Shown here piece by piece: positions 1 to 13,258 of a stretch of 64,000 bases of DNA; position 1 is the first letter of the stretch, and each line of letters begins with the position of its first letter. Source of the DNA: Lactarius indigo (lineage: Eukaryota; Basidiomycota; Agaricomycetes; Russulales; Russulaceae); NCBI GenBank assembly GCA_025766275.1, contig JAFKAC010000063.1, forward strand, positions 124,001 through 188,000. The letters are read 5' to 3'. The notes under the pieces are model-generated. The model was not told the DNA's origin. It saw only the letters and a list, made by a program, of their open reading frames with translations, and did no database searches. The translations under genes were made by a program, and so were the position numbers.

Positions 1-955
1 AGCAACGTTCGCGCCGTTCGTGAAACAAAGACGGCGAAGATAAACTCACTCGGCTTGGGCTAGGATGGGAAGAGTTCTTCTGGAAAACGCCTGGGGCCAT
101 CCTGTCGCCGTTGCTGAAGTCCATAGCTTTGGATTGTCGTGATTGTTATAGATGGAAAGATCAGTGTCAAGGTAGGGTCCGCACATATATACTGGCGACG
201 ACGCCATGGCCACCTATTTCCTGCTACTGCAATTTTGTGGGCAACCTCGGGACTCGATCGCGTTTCCTTCGTAGGGCTCTCACTCTGGAACCGCGATTGC
301 GCGAGAACCAGCAAAAACGACCGTAATGAAAGTGCCGACATCCCAAATTTGCATGTGATGAAGGGATGTAATACTCCGCACATCGTCTACGCCGCTTACC
401 CGTGGGACGAACGCGGGATTTTGGGAAATGGGTAGGAGTATCGGAGACAAAGAGGCACCGCCCTAGGAGAGGGGTCGGAGTCTCTGCAGCGATCGAGGGC
501 TAGTATGGGGAAATTATATCTGGAGTGAAGCGATGGGAACTCAGCAAAAGCCTCTGATGTTAAAACACATCCCCTCTCACCGAAACACAGAGACCGCGTA
601 CTGGAGAATACGCCGGAAAGTTCTATGAGCGGGCTATGTTTTATGGGGCTGTAGCTGGCGATGCTAACGGTTGACGGCAGTAGAATGCACCCGGCCATGG
701 TCCTGGTGTGGATTCTGAACGCCAAGATATCAGTGCCAGTACTCTTACCGATATAACCCTTATGAGGGTACAGAAGTTTTGATAGAGTGGCTGAGTGGGT
801 GCCATTTGACAAGCGAATTCGAATTTCGGGGGAACAGGAGCAGGTTCTTTACGAACAGGAGGGGAGGACACAACTAAAAAAAAATGCTAGGCGCTAGGCC
901 AGAGGGACGGCTGTAATACGCCACCTGCGACTCTGGAGTAGCATTTTTCAAGGAA

Positions 956-975
956 GGGGGGGGGGGGGAGGGGGG
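956..975. repeat. Poly-G tract
   Basis: A run of about 13 G, one A, then about six more G. About 130 bases downstream the plus strand carries CTCCTCC-type pyrimidine repeats. This is simple sequence with no gene attached. It could form a G-quadruplex, but that is inference. Confidence 0.6.
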
Positions 976-2592
976 TGTACGTGGAACGAATGCGAAGTGC
1001 CGACGGTGTTGCTTTTTCCCGGGTCTGGACCATGGTACCTGCGCCATTGGGCGTCAGAATCACTACGCCTTGTTTGACCTCCCCCATGAACCCGATTTTT
1101 CTCCTCCTCCTCCTCCCCCTTTGCAGTGGGCAGGTTTGTTGTACAGCTATCTGACGTCCCCCCGTTCGCTGGAGGGCAAAGAGGGAACACCTCCCCTTAC
1201 AGAGTCCCTCATGTGTCAATTGCACAAATGTATTCCTACGGATCACCTTATCGGATTGGTCCTGGGGTTCCAAACATTTCGTATACCTTCTGCGACAGGC
1301 GCAGTTCCTTCTGGCTAGGCCTATTGGTAAACAGCCTGAGGGGTATCTCTGACGACAGCACAAGCACTGGCACCGTAGGAGCAATAAGTATATCAAGTTC
1401 GACAGCACCAAATGCAACCCTGGTGGTCAGTCTGAAGAGCTGAATGATCACCACTACCACTGACCTTTTTTTTGTGCAGTGGGCGGGCTGTCAGTTCTAT
1501 CCAGGGCAGCATCGATAAGGAGATCGTGGCTCGGGGTTGTTCCTCAAAGAACATATGACCAACCGTGAGTCCCACTACTATTTGATCGTGTTTGAGCTAG
1601 ATGGTCCTTCATGTTATCGATTCCAGGGCCGATGAGTCTGGAGATGAGTCGCCGGACGTGAAGTCCAAATGTCCCACCGCGAAGAACCAAGAACTTGAAT
1701 GGGACACTCGACCTTCCGCCCTCATAGGCTAGTACGGACCTGACACTGGTGAATACCATGTTACGTGGCTTATGTTCTCCTATAGAAGGCTCATTTCACC
1801 AGGATTTATGAGGGAACAGGGCTCAGCATCATCAAGTTGGAATTTCACTCAGAATTCCTAGTCAGAAAATATGATCTCCGCTCCGCGACTATTCCAACTT
1901 ACACGTGATTCCTTGTGTGATTCGTTCGCGCCTCGTTCAAGCTTTAATAGAACCGATGAGTGAAGCCTGGGACTTACTTGTTCATTGCCATGTGTATACT
2001 GTGAAGGACAGCAGCCGCGCGGACCCACGGGCACTGGAATTACTCAACATCATGACCACGCTTTCGGATTCGACACGTCGCTCCGTTATTTTCACACACA
2101 CCTATTTCCTCTTTCGTTCCCCGACACCGTGTACCCTTTTGCGTACTCTTTCTTTGACCTTGAACCCCCTTTCCTATCGACATCTCGCCTTAGTAAGCAC
2201 CCTGACTACAAAACGCATAAATATATAATGTTCTGTGGCCCGGCTTGCGAACAATCTACCTGCCACTGGTCGACTCGATTCGAGCAAGAGAAAGGAAACG
2301 GGTACAATAAGCGTGGTGCATCCCAGGCTGCAATTAGCACCCCTGTGCCGACACAAGTCCGACCTGCCTCCTTCCTAAGATATGAAGGGACTTCCGAACG
2401 ACGAGGTCGAGCTAGTCTAGGACCCGGTGTCTTGCTGTACATGCATCGGTAAGCGCGAAAGCACACCCCCCTCAAAGTGCGGAGCATCAACCGAGCTCTT
2501 ACTCCACCTCGCCATGGCGCGCAACGGCGCCTCGGCTCTCTCAAAACACTTGACGCAACGCAATGCCACTCTCTTACGAGAGCAGAAATGTC

Positions 2593-2626
2593 TTTGTTTG
2601 TTTGTTTGTTTGTTTTTTTTGTTTAT
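2593..2626. repeat. TTTG microsatellite
   Basis: About six tandem TTTG units followed by a T run. It lies in non-coding DNA about 140 bases beyond the stop codon of ABC gene A. Confidence 0.8.
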
Positions 2627-2763
2627 TTCAGAGAGAATTTAGGTCACACATAGTTATGCAATGTGATGTGTCCAAGGCGCACGGTAATGGTTTCGAAGAA
2701 AAAAAAGAGTAGATGTTCTATCGTTAGCATTGTTCGTGACACAGTACGTCATCGGGTCATCGG

Positions 2764-5420
2764 TCATAAGAATGCCTGAGCCTGCATGCGCCAAAGCCAA
2801 GCATAGTCAGATCCTTTCTTCGTCAATAACTCGTCGTGCGTGCCCGCCTCGACGATCAACGAATCATTCATATATCTGTTGACAACTCGTCAGCCAAGTC
2901 GAAAAAGAAACAAAAGCGAACAGACAAGATCAGATCAGCGTGACGTGTTAGATTTCCAAACCGGTGCGTCGAGAATATCATCGTCTTGTTCCCTCGCAAC
3001 TCCCGAAGCCGTGAGAAGAGATCTAACAGATAAGTCTTTTCAACACGAATGAGACGGATACACGCTGCGGGGATATCGCACCATGTTCGGCACTAGGATC
3101 GAGCGACGCGCTTGGCTCATCGAACAGCAGCAACCCGACACCTCGTTCCGTCGACGAAGAGCGCATAAACGTCCTCGCCACGGCCAGCCTTTGCATTTGC
3201 CCGCCGCTCAGCCCATGATCGGTCGAGGCGTCGATGAGGCCCCGCAAACGCCCATGATCGACTTTCCGCCCGAACAGCGTCGTCGTGCCATCCGGTATCC
3301 CCGAATATATATCACGCACAGGCCGCTCAAGGTAGGTGTCGAAGCCATCTGGAAGTCGTTCGATCAACTCGGACGCGCCTCCCAGACGTGCCGCCTCCTC
3401 GATCGCGGCATCGTCATTTGCCCGACTCGGGTCACCAAGGGCGATGTTTTCCCTGATCTGTGATCGTATGTTGTTGGTGGGCCCGGGAAGGGCACGCGGG
3501 TATATAAACTTACAGAGAGGGGAAAGTGGGTATAGTCCTGGAACAGGATCGCCAATGCGCGCCGGACGTCCGCCAAACGTAATGTCTTGATGTCGTGTCC
3601 GTCGATGAGGATGGTTCCCTCTGTGGGGTCGTATATCCGAGCAACCAACTTGAGTATTGTGCTCTTGCCAGATCCATTCGAACCAATGATGACCTAGGCG
3701 CAGGAGGGACTGAGACGGATTCATTTATGTCGAATGCTTGGACGTACGCAAAGCTGGCCGGGATGGACTCTAAAGGAAATGTCACGCAGAGCATAATCTT
3801 CGCTTCCGGGATAACGGAACGAGACATTCCTAGGGGCCTAGAATGAGTGCTAGAAAATCTACAGAAAATCTATAAAAATACCTAAATTCAATAGCTATTC
3901 CGTCACGTATCGATTGTTCGTTCTCCGGAAATGGCGTGGTTCCGTCTGCGACTTTGTTTGGAATATTGCCGACCTCATACAGTTGTCTCAGAGCCGACAG
4001 TCGATCGGATATGTTCCCCGTTTGTTCTAAGAGCGCTCTCACGCTTCCCATAAATGAGCTCGATGCTCGTTGCATGAGATGAAGGGAGGCAAGGGACACC
4101 GGTATCGACAAGGGTTGCTGGACAGCTCGGAAGGTAAAGACGATCTGAAGGCATCTGAGATCCAGGTGTGAAACGTGACCAATCTACGAACGTACCTGAG
4201 GTAGCTCACCCAACGGAAGTCTGAGAAGGCGCATAGGTTGGAGGGCGTCATAAGTGAAGGAATTGGTGTAAATCGACCAAAAGTCACTGGCGCGGTCTCC
4301 TAGTCGGTCGACCAAACCACGATATTCTACAAAGGGATCAGCTAGACTCATGGTGTCGTGAAGGATTTGACGCGCACCCGCTGTCAGGTATTCAGTAAGG
4401 CCACCTGCGACAAGTTCCTTGCGATGTGTGGAACGGCTGATAAGGCGCTTAAGGCCTTCCATCCTGATGAAATCTTCGTCTTGTGTAGTGGCAGCCCAAG
4501 CTGGTAATATCTCTCAGCACGAGTCGAGAGCGGGCACCAAAAACACTTCCCACCTCCACGTACGTTCACTCCGTTTGAGAAACTGAAGAAGGACGTAGCA
4601 TCACTGGCAAACGAAAGCAGACAGAGCAACAGTCCGTCACTTTGCTCTCGCAAAACGCCAAAGAGGACGGCCGTCTGAGAGAACATCCGGAGGAGCGTAG
4701 ACCCGGTACTAACCAGGTTCATGATCGCGACCCATGGGACAGTATTCTCCCCCCTCGGAATGAGTGCATCGATCTGCGCCGATACAACAGGGTCATCCCA
4801 GGTGGGGACGTCGAGGCGAGCCATGGCGTGGAAGATGTGAGCTGAATAGAACCGTTTTATACGTCCATTGAGGGTAGTAGAAACTTTCTTCCCCGCGTAA
4901 TGCAGAAGGTGGTCGGCTACCGCGCAGAGGACCCGCCCCCCAGCTATTTGAATAAGGAAAAGTGTGTCTATGGTGCGATTGTCGACGGCGGACTGAACCT
5001 ATAGAGAACTTAGTTGAGAGGGAGGTTTGAGCGAAACTGGTTATTCACTCACAATTTCGAGCAGGTGCCCATAGAACCTGGAAGGGACTTGAGCAATCCC
5101 GTGTCACCTATAAAGAGATATACGCACCAAAGATTCAAGGCTGGGACCAATGAGCTCGTTGTCATAATTGCTACGTAGAGCAATAGCAGCGGCCATGCTA
5201 AAGTGCCCACATCACGTATAGTCCTCCACAGGTAAGGGATATCATTCCACATCCCAACATACTCCTCTATTTTCCACAAAGCAGGAAAGAGCGACAGCTT
5301 GTGGTCGCGCTCTATGTAGAGGTCCCACACACCCAATTTGCGGTGCTCGACAAGCGTTTCATTTTGCGGGTCAAACGTGCCCCCCTTCCCCTTCCTTGAG
5401 CGACGGCGGTTCTTTTTCAT
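2764..5420 (-). CDS. ABC-type ATPase/transporter-like protein, copy A (11 exons, 708 aa)
   Basis: Exons, 5' to 3' on the minus strand: 5420-5128, 5077-5053, 4998-4554, 4500-4378, 4326-4196, 4144-3882, 3829-3748, 3693-3514, 3457-3082, 3022-2926, 2875-2764. All junctions are GT-AG and keep frame to TGA. The N-terminal half has a few hydrophobic stretches and looks like a reduced ABC exporter membrane domain. The C-terminal half is a complete nucleotide-binding domain: Walker A GSNGSGKST, Q-loop FQDYT, signature LSGGQMQRLA, Walker B LLLFDEPSASLDP and H-loop STHRF. This is the most divergent of the four copies, with a basic N-terminus (MKKNRRRSRKGKG) where the others begin MxxDSS. Sequence between the last Walker motif and the end resembles ABC exporter tails (GTHDELL). 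Substrate and membrane are unknown. I recognise the family only as ABC ATPases common in mushroom genomes. Confidence 0.85.
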
Positions 5421-6435
5421 GCCTTTGAGATAGGAATGATAGCGATGTGAAGACAGAAAAAGTGAACGGGCTATCTGTCTGGGCAGGGAACTCGAGAGTC
5501 ATGGTAAGTTGAAAAACATGTTGACCAAAACAAAATAGGCGCCCATCTGGGGGTTGGTGCCGGCCCGGCCGCCTGACGTCTCTTCTCAACTACTTTGGTG
5601 GCGGCATTCAAGTTAATAATTCAACCAACTTTGAAGAGTTCGTGTTTATACCCTCACCTCTTACCCGAGTAGCCACTGGATCATATACTGTCGAGATTTG
5701 AAGGGCAAGTTGTCCTGGTACTACGATGGCCAGGCAGCTGCTCACTGCTAGCCGGACTAATTTAATTCAGGCGCCAAAAATCCTCCCCCACTTCATCTCA
5801 AGAGGTCTGTCATGCATCGGAAATCTTACATGACGCTGGACTGGTCTTGGGAAATATGTGTCATTCCGTTCTTGTAGCTTCTATTTGTGCTGGAGGCGAC
5901 GGTAATATCGCCGTTGGTGTTACTTTCTGGATGAGCTTGTAATGTGTCGACTGTGCTGCTGTAGAGCAACGGCGTAGGTGGGAAAGGGTAGTAGGCCTAC
6001 TAGTTAGACATCCATACAGCCACAATCGACATTTCCCTTCGTCTGATTTTCGAGATTCGCCTACCCCAACTTGTTGGAGTCGATGTTCGGTGACAAACGA
6101 AATAGAAAAGCCAGTCTCCGGCTTCTTCGATGCCCTAGTGATACGTTTCGTTGCTGCTACTTGGAAATTGTCCTTTATTGTGCCACTCTGTGGTGATCGG
6201 CTAGGCGAACAGGGTGTCGCCCGCTGTGAAAATCAATGATGTGATATGGAGAATTCGGGTATTTCCATTGGTAATCCTGGGCGGACGTTTGTATCTCTAG
6301 TGTCTATGCACGTACATACAATTGCTTGATGCTGATACATGGGTCACTCCGTCTGAGGGTTTGGTGATGCTCCCACGCGCGGGACCAGCTTGATTTCACC
6401 ACCATTGCCTACACTGGACCAGGGATCGTTACCGT
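5421..6435. other. Intergenic region between ABC copies A and B
   Basis: This holds the upstream region of copy A, the 3' flank of copy B and a dispersed repeat copy (about 5690-6215). I see no intact open frame. Confidence 0.6.
5690..6215 (+). repeat. Dispersed repeat, copy 1 (matches 55290-55620)
   Basis: Words shared in the same order with 55290-55620 include a GTTGTCCT/GCTGTCCT block, AAATCTT/AGATCTT after CATGC, AGGCGACG, GACTGTGCTGCTG (5949 and 55554) and CTAGGCGAACAG (6201 and 55604). The first two anchors are about 255 bases apart in both copies. The last interval is about 200 bases longer here, so this copy has an insertion or the other a deletion. Identity is roughly 65-75 percent by eye. 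The minus-strand translation also shows similar peptides in both copies, so it may be a dead coding fragment. The element type is unknown. Confidence 0.55.
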
Positions 6436-9118
6436 TCATAAGAACGCCTCAGCTTGCATCCGCCAGAGGCGAGCATAATCCGAGTCCTCGCGCTTCAATA
6501 GCTCCTCATGCGTGCCCGTCTCAACAATAGCTGAGTCGTTCATGTACCTATTGTCGGTGATTCGTCAGATCGACAATGTAATTTATGAGATCTAGAGACG
6601 CACAAAATAAGATCGGCGTGTCGCGTAAGGCTTCCAAAACGATGCGTTGAGAATATCATCGTGTTGTTCCCTCGCAACTTTCGAAGCCTTGAGAAAAGAT
6701 CTAGAAAAAAGATCAGGACCGAACTGAAACAGAGTCACTGGACGGTTATTGGTCGTACCGTGTTCGGCAGTGGGGTCTAGTGATGCGCTTGGCTCGTCGA
6801 ACATAAGTAAGCCTACCTCTTGCTCCATCGTCGAAGACCGCATGAACGTTCTCGAAACCGCAAGCCTCTGCATCTGCCCCCCACTCAGCTCGTGGTCAGC
6901 AGTATCCTCCACAAACCCATCGGGCCCATCGACAACTTTCCTGCCAAATAACTTCCTCGTCCCCTCTGGCATCCCCACATATATATCACGGACGGGCCGC
7001 TCAAGGTAGGTATCAAAGCCGTCCGGGAGTCGTGCGATCAATTCAGACGCTCCTCCCAGACGTGCAGCTTCCTCGATTGCGGCGTCGTCACCCGCAAGAC
7101 GCGGATTACCCAACGCGATATTGTCTCTAATCTGTGATCACATTGGTTTGGCGAGTTTGGCGGGGTATGTAGGCATTGGCACGTACGGAGAGAGGAAAGT
7201 GGGTATAGTCCTGGAACAGAATTGCCATTGCACGTCGAAGGTCCGCCAGTTTCAATGTCTTGATATCGTGTCCTTCGATGAGTATACTTCCCTCCGTGGC
7301 GTCGAATATTCGAGCAACAAGCTTGAGAATGGTGCTTTTTCCAGATCCATTCGAGCCAACTATCACCTAAGACGTAACGTAGATTGAGACCAGCCTCGTG
7401 CACCGAGAATACTGGACGTACGCAAAGTTGGCCTGGCAAGACCTTGAAAGAGACGTCACGTAGGGCATACTTTTCGCTTGCTGGATATCGGAACGACACA
7501 TTCCTGTGGATCCCAAATCAACCCTAGTGTATCTGCGGGAAACTGACAAACTACCTGAACTCTAGCGATATTCCGTCGCTGATTGACTGCGCATTCTCTG
7601 GGAATGGAATAGTTCCATCAACTATTTTGTTTGGGATATTTTCGGCCTCGTACAGCTTTCGCAAGCTTGCTAGTCGTTCCGAAATACTCCCCATTTTCCG
7701 AAAAATGTCATTAATTCGCATCACAAATGTGCCGGATGACTGTTGCAGCAGGTGGAGGGAAGCAAGCGAGACAGGCATAGACGTCGGCTTCTTGACCGCC
7801 TGAAATGTGAAAACGATCTAGAAAGACATGAAGTTCGAGAACGCAAGGGCACGTCGATGGACGAACTCGTGGTAGCTCTTTCAGAGGGACCCAGAGGAGG
7901 CTAAGAGGATCGAAAGTCGGAGTTCTCACGTAAGAGAAGTACGCCGTCCAAAAGTCGTTTGCGCGGCCCCCCAATCGGTCGGCTAAGATACGATATTCTG
8001 TCGATACGTCAGTGATGCCTCTCTATAGAGAGGTATCCTGCACACCTGCCGTGAGGAACTCGTCAAGACCACCCGCGACGAGTTCCTTGCGATGTTTGGT
8101 ATCTCTGACAACCTGATCGAGGCCCTCCATTCTTACATAATCGTTATTGCGTATGATGGCGGCCCAAGCTAAGAACATGGTTTATCGGGGAGTGAAAAAG
8201 GACAGAATTCGTGCCATACTATTGCCCAGACTGAGAGCGAAACCATTACTGAAAGCGAAGAAGGCCACTGCTTCGCTTGCGAGTGAAGCTAGAACGAGCA
8301 ACGGCCCAGATCCCTGATCCTGTAGAACACGGAGTAGGACAGCCCCTTCGGAAAACATCCTAAGGAAGGCGGATCCCGTCTCCACTAGGGTCATGATCGC
8401 CGATAACGCTATCGATTCTGTATCAGGGGTATTCTGGCGGAGCTGTGAAGACACAGAGGGATCGTCCCACGTCGGGACATCGATGCGGGCCATCGAGTGG
8501 AAGATGCTCCCCGAGTAAAACTGCTGGGCGCGCGCATCGAAGGCAGTGATCACCTTTTCCGAACCGTAACTCAAGACAAGCTCGGCTGCCGTACAGAGCG
8601 CCCGGCCCCCAGCCACCCAAAATAGTAAACGGGGATCAATGGCACGATTGTCAATGGCGGATTGCAACTGCAAGCCAAAGAGAATCATTTAGCGACGGGG
8701 AGTTTAAAGAAAAATTTGATGCTCACTACTCTAAGCGTCTGTCCAGAAAACCTTGAAAAAAGGCCTGTGAGCATCTTCATCTTTCAAGAAAGAAAAAAAA
8801 AAGGCCCACGCACCACAACCCCACCGCCGGAGTTAGGGATTGAGCAAGGGTAATTCCCAGATAAAGGAATAGCTGCGGCCGTGCCACAGTGTCCATGTCA
8901 CGCAGGGTCCTCACTAAATATGGGACGTCCTTCCAGATGCGCACGTACTCTTCGATTTTCCAGGAAGTGGGGAGATACCGCGACAAACGGGTACGCATAA
9001 TGTAGAGGTCCCACACGCCCATATTGACGTGTCTGAAAAGGCTCTTGTCCATCGGGTCAAGTTCGCCCCCAGTCTCCGGGTCTGTCCTGTCGATGGCCGT
9101 CGACGAGTCTTTTTCCAT
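6436..9118 (-). CDS. ABC-type ATPase/transporter-like protein, copy B (11 exons, 712 aa)
   Basis: Exons: 9118-8814, 8751-8727, 8667-8220, 8168-8046, 7997-7867, 7817-7555, 7503-7422, 7366-7187, 7131-6759, 6700-6604, 6547-6436. Exon lengths equal those of copies C and D except exon 3, which is three codons shorter. Motifs match the other copies: Walker A GSNGSGKST, LSGGQMQRLAVSRTF, Walker B LLMFDEPSASLDP and STHRF. The protein starts MEKDSS, close to copy C. A TATA box at 9191-9198 and a TTCGAA element near 9355 lie upstream, at distances matched in C and D. The gene runs in tandem with copy A and away from copies C and D, with the CLC gene between. Role: ATP hydrolysis probably coupled to membrane transport, substrate unknown. 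No lesion seen. Confidence 0.87.
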
Positions 9119-9420
9119 GGTGATTCGTGAAGAAACAGTGGAGGATGAAGGGCAGTCAGCTGAACTCGCAACAGGTCGATCATAATTCTATATTTATAGT
9201 CGCTGTATGCGCGCTAGAGTCCCTACATAGTAACTTACCAAATATATCGATAGTTGGGTGGAGGACCTGTACAGTGGTAACGCGCACGTCGAGTCAGAAC
9301 TGTAGATAGGGCTCTGTGATATAAATATGGTTCCTAGTTTGAATCGGTTTGAAGTTCGAACCTAGGTGTCAGGTTTTAGAGTGGAGTTCGTGCACGTGGT
9401 AGATCACGCGATCCCACAGG
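9119..9420 (-). promoter_or_regulatory. Promoter block of ABC copy B
   Basis: Upstream of the ATG at 9118, read on the minus strand: TATAAATA at 9191-9198 (about 75 bases upstream), a GACTCTAGCGCGCA word, a TCCTCCACCCAAC word, a TCTGACTCGACGTG word, TTCGAA at 9355-9360 (about 240 upstream) and CACGTG at 9393-9398 (about 278 upstream). The same words in the same order and spacing lie upstream of copy C, and a subset upstream of copy D. Binding proteins are not known from sequence. Confidence 0.6.
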
Positions 9421-9790
9421 GAATGTTTGGGTCTAGGACCCTTGCTAGGACAGTAGTTTGATTCCGACTCTTGGTTCGGTTAACGATATGATATGACATG
9501 AGGGATTTAATTGATTGGGACAACGATAGTGCGATTCTTGGCTCATGATACGAATGATTTGATTTGTCGGGAGAACAACATCAATATTATCAGCATCAGA
9601 AGTACAACGTGTCAAGGTCAGTGTGTGAACAATCACGGACCATACAAGCAGGTACGTTCGCATGGATATCAAGATGGAAACACAAAAATCAAGGGTTGGA
9701 TTGGTATGTTTAGATCAGGGATGATATGGCCGAGGTATCAAGAGAACGAAAAAGATAGTTTGAAAGCTTAAGGTAACAGAAGCCTGAGGC

Positions 9791-12700
9791 TCAAGCGGCC
9801 TTGGCTTCCAACTCGCTGAGAAACGCAAGCCATCCGTTTTTGTCAATGACGCCCTCATCTGCAACCATCCAGATAAGGAAACCATAATCCGTCGATTTGA
9901 GGAAGGATATGACGTACAGTAACCGTCCGCATCTGTCACCACGACATATCGTGCACCGAGCTTGACAAAAAATTGTTGTACAAGTTCCAATGGGGAGTTG
10001 ATGCTGATGGTCAGGGGAGCCTACGTAATTCTGCTGAGCCGAGTTCTCTTTACAACGTCATAGTTTGTGCTTACCTTGTCCATATAAACGCTAAAGTCAA
10101 ATGGATCCTCCGCCTGGTCCAAGATGGACGAGATGGACGATGATGAAATGGATAGGGACCTAAAACGCAGATCACGTGATTGGAACGACACTGGGTGATC
10201 GGCGTCCTCTGCAACGATGCCTGGAAAACATGAGTGAAACGGAACTCATGCGAATTGGAACTAAGGCGTACTGAGTGCGTGCTCAAGCTCGCTGCCACCG
10301 ATAAAACCGACCATGCGCGAGCCACCATCATCGTCACTGCGCAAGATCGGGAACCCCGTATCCGTGAAGCCGGCCGCTACCAGCTTGGCGAGTTGGTCAC
10401 GCACCGTGCGCACCGTGTTCACGCGCTCGATATGGATGACCTCTACGTCGCGATCCATCTGCAGATCTGATCAGAAGTCTGGGGAGAAACGACGGGGAGA
10501 AACTCGAAGGGTACAGCATCGCTAATGGTATGACCCCCCCATAGGTATTGGTGTTTCGCGTTGAGGTATGGAAGCTGGGAAAGCCTGTATTCTTATCAGC
10601 ACGGTAAACAGTGACAAGAAACAACCGGAATCGGCGCACTCAATAACGAGTTCGTAAATGCCCTTGGGTTCGAGAGCATCCGCAACGGTCTTGGCGACGA
10701 GGACGCCGAACATAACTGGCACGGCGTACGTGAGGGTATCCGTTAGCTCGAACATAATGACCGCCAGCGAAACGGTAGTCCGAGTGACGCCGGACAACGC
10801 AGCTGCCGCTCCAACCATCGCATACAACCCCGGAATGACGCATTGGTCACTTTCTCCGCAGGAGGAGAACACAGGTGCGCCCGGCCAACGCCATCGTGCG
10901 TATTGCACAGCCAACCCTACGATCCTGCCGGCGCATGCACCAACACCAAGGGTCGGGATAAAAATGCCAGCCGGAACCTTGATGCCGAACGTCACAACGG
11001 TGAGGGCAGCCTTAACGACGAGCGCGACCGCGATCATTCGCATAACAGAGAACGTTTGCTTGCCGGGGTCAAGCACGCAGAGACCCGCGTGGGTATTGGG
11101 AGAACCGGGGAGGCACATGGCAAAGAGGTTGTAGACGAGTTCGGTGCCACCCATGAGCGTGTAGCCGTTAACGAAGCTTAAGATCGTCGTAATCGCCGTG
11201 ATCTGTAGATGTAATCAATTCCACGCGTACTCAGCGCGTGTGAAGCGCAACACACCAAAAGTACTTCCGCGATAGGGTGGTTCTTGAGCCAAGTCTTGTT
11301 ACGCACATCGCGACTCCATCGATGGTTCAACTTGGAGAAATATGCGCCATATACCCCACCAAAGACGCCCAGAAGAAGAAAGGGGACAAATTCGAAAGCA
11401 TGCCAATCCTAAATTAAAGGGGTTGTCAGGTGGTAGAATGATAGAGTGACGGCTCTTGCTGACTTTGTCGTATGTGACCTGGAAGAGGACTAGCTTTCCG
11501 GTACCGAATGGATCGAGGAACCGCAACGTCACTGCAGCTATCATCGCGCAGAAAAAGCTGGCGAGCTAAGTTAGAGAGAAAGAAACCTATCGGAGGTCAA
11601 GAAAGATACCTTCGCCACATGACCTAGAAACACTTATTTCAGAGGGAACGTTATTCGAATATCCAATTACCAACCTTTGGAGGGAAGAAATAAGATACTT
11701 CTTCCAAACTGAAGAGAACGCCACCGATAGGGGCCCCGAATGCCACTGCAACACCTGCTGCGCTTGCAGCGCTGAGCACCTCACGTCGTTTGCCTGTGAT
11801 ATTTAGTGGATGACTAAAGAAGTAAACTATATGACGACCCACCTTCATTATTCTCATACTTTGAAAAATACCGGCTTACAATATTTCCGATGCAGCTCGC
11901 GATGTGTACAAAAGGGCCTTCTTTTCCAAGTGAGAGACCCGACGCAACAGACAAAGCCAATCCGACAGCCTTAGTAAACAGCGTGCGAGCTCCAAGGTAA
12001 CCGTGTATGACGAAGCCTGTTGGAAAATATACGTTCGAAAATGAACCTCGAGTAGTTGGTTATGAGTCGCGTACCGGAAAGGATGGTCTTTATTTCAGGT
12101 ATACCACTCCCGGCGGCATAGTACAGAACTTTGCGTTTGGCAGGGGGTTGTGAGGGCGGCGTGAACACCTTGGCGTATTCGGTCGGCGGGACAAAGTCGG
12201 GTGAGAGGACTCCAGAATCTTTCCGCGTGACAAAAGACGTTGACGCGGTCAAATAGATCGTGAGTATGGAAGAGACTAGCGCGAGGAATAGCTGTGAAAA
12301 TTAACACAAACCGCGAACAAGGGAAAACATGACTGAGGCGTACCGCTGAGATAGCGTATGTCGTGCGATCGACCAGAAGGCGGGATAAATTAGTAGCGTC
12401 TGTCCCCATAAAAGCGGCACTCCAGGGTACCCAGGCGCTGCAAGTTTCTCCGAGCGCTAAATCGAACGCTTGGCGCTCCGAAACTGGTGGACAACAGAAC
12501 CTTCTAGCCTTCCACCAGCCAGTCGCACAGTATCCGTACTTGATGTCGAATAGCCACTGCTCGCTTCGCACAATCAAGAAGGCGGCGACTGCGGTGAGGA
12601 ATCCAACAATCGTGACGACAACCCAGCCCATAAAGCGGTCGGTCGCTTTGTGTATGCGCCCACGAACGGACTTGCGACGTCGAAGGTGATAGAGGCGCGT

Positions 12701-13258
12701 TGAGTCTTTGATGGCATCATGCAGCCAATCAACGGAAGTGAATGATGAATACCAAACACGGATGCCGTTTGCACGAATGACACCTTCTGCATCCTGGTCG
12801 GGCTCTCCTGCTTTGGCGGCCAAGGCAGGTGCATCGTAGGCAGATATGGGCCGTTGGGTGCGAAAGATGGATGTCCTATCAAGAAATTCGGATCGTAGGG
12901 TGGGTGAATTGGGAACAGAAGGGGCCCGGCCGGGGAGATGAAGAGATGGAAGAGCTGGTAGGCCGTGACGCTTGCGAAAGCCTACTTTTGGGCTGAAATG
13001 TGGTAGAGTCCCATATGAGGAACGGGAGGTTTGAAGAGAAGGACGACGGGGTGCGATGGGCGTTGCTTCTCCTGCGTCCTGAACCTCTGGCCCAGTAAAG
13101 AGAGCTTGAGACGACCCGATGTGGAGTAGACGCTGGCGACGCCAGGTTGTGTCCGAAGGGCCGCTTAGAGGGCCCGAGGGCACCTCCGTTGCCATAGATG
13201 TCGCAACGGAGGTCGTTGAGTAGGATCTCTCTAACGGTGGTTGGGGTGGTGGGGCCAT
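9791..13258 (-). CDS. CLC-family chloride/proton antiporter (Gef1-like), 13 exons, 940 aa
   Basis: Exons: 13258-12344, 12291-12075, 12016-11843, 11793-11675, 11623-11610, 11557-11464, 11408-11256, 11202-10640, 10584-10515, 10458-10272, 10220-10075, 10020-9918, 9858-9791. The Ser/Pro-rich cytosolic N-terminus is long (about 200 residues). CLC signatures follow: GSGIPEIK (about 363), GKEGPFVH with the gating Glu (about 410), [11 protein letters not shown] with a Glu 57 residues later (about 467), and GIFIPTLG (about 640). Two CBS domains at about 774-835 and 885-935 close the protein ([13 protein letters not shown] near the end). Both glutamates needed for chloride/proton exchange in this family are present, so exchange rather than a simple channel is inferred, probably in Golgi, endosome or vacuole membranes as for yeast Gef1. 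One exon is only 14 bases (VMWR plus a split Ser). The gene sits between two oppositely oriented ABC pairs. Confidence 0.93.

Larger units (their letters stand above)
1..2763. other. No recognisable gene
   Basis: Only short open frames with no recognisable motif occur on either strand, and I could not join them into a spliced model of any known family. A poly-G run lies near 956-975 and a TTTG microsatellite near 2593-2626. The end of ABC gene A marks the right border. The stretch may hold the edge of a gene that continues to the left of the window, but nothing supports one. Confidence 0.5.

Noticed and set aside
1126..1443. Possible fragment of a small fungal membrane protein (SYGSPYRIGPG)
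   Set aside because: The resemblance rests on a few Tyr, Gly and Pro residues, with no signal peptide, splice model or second motif.
10658..11181. Plus-strand frames antisense to the CLC gene
   Set aside because: They are complementary shadows of CLC exon 8, which carries clear CLC motifs on the minus strand.
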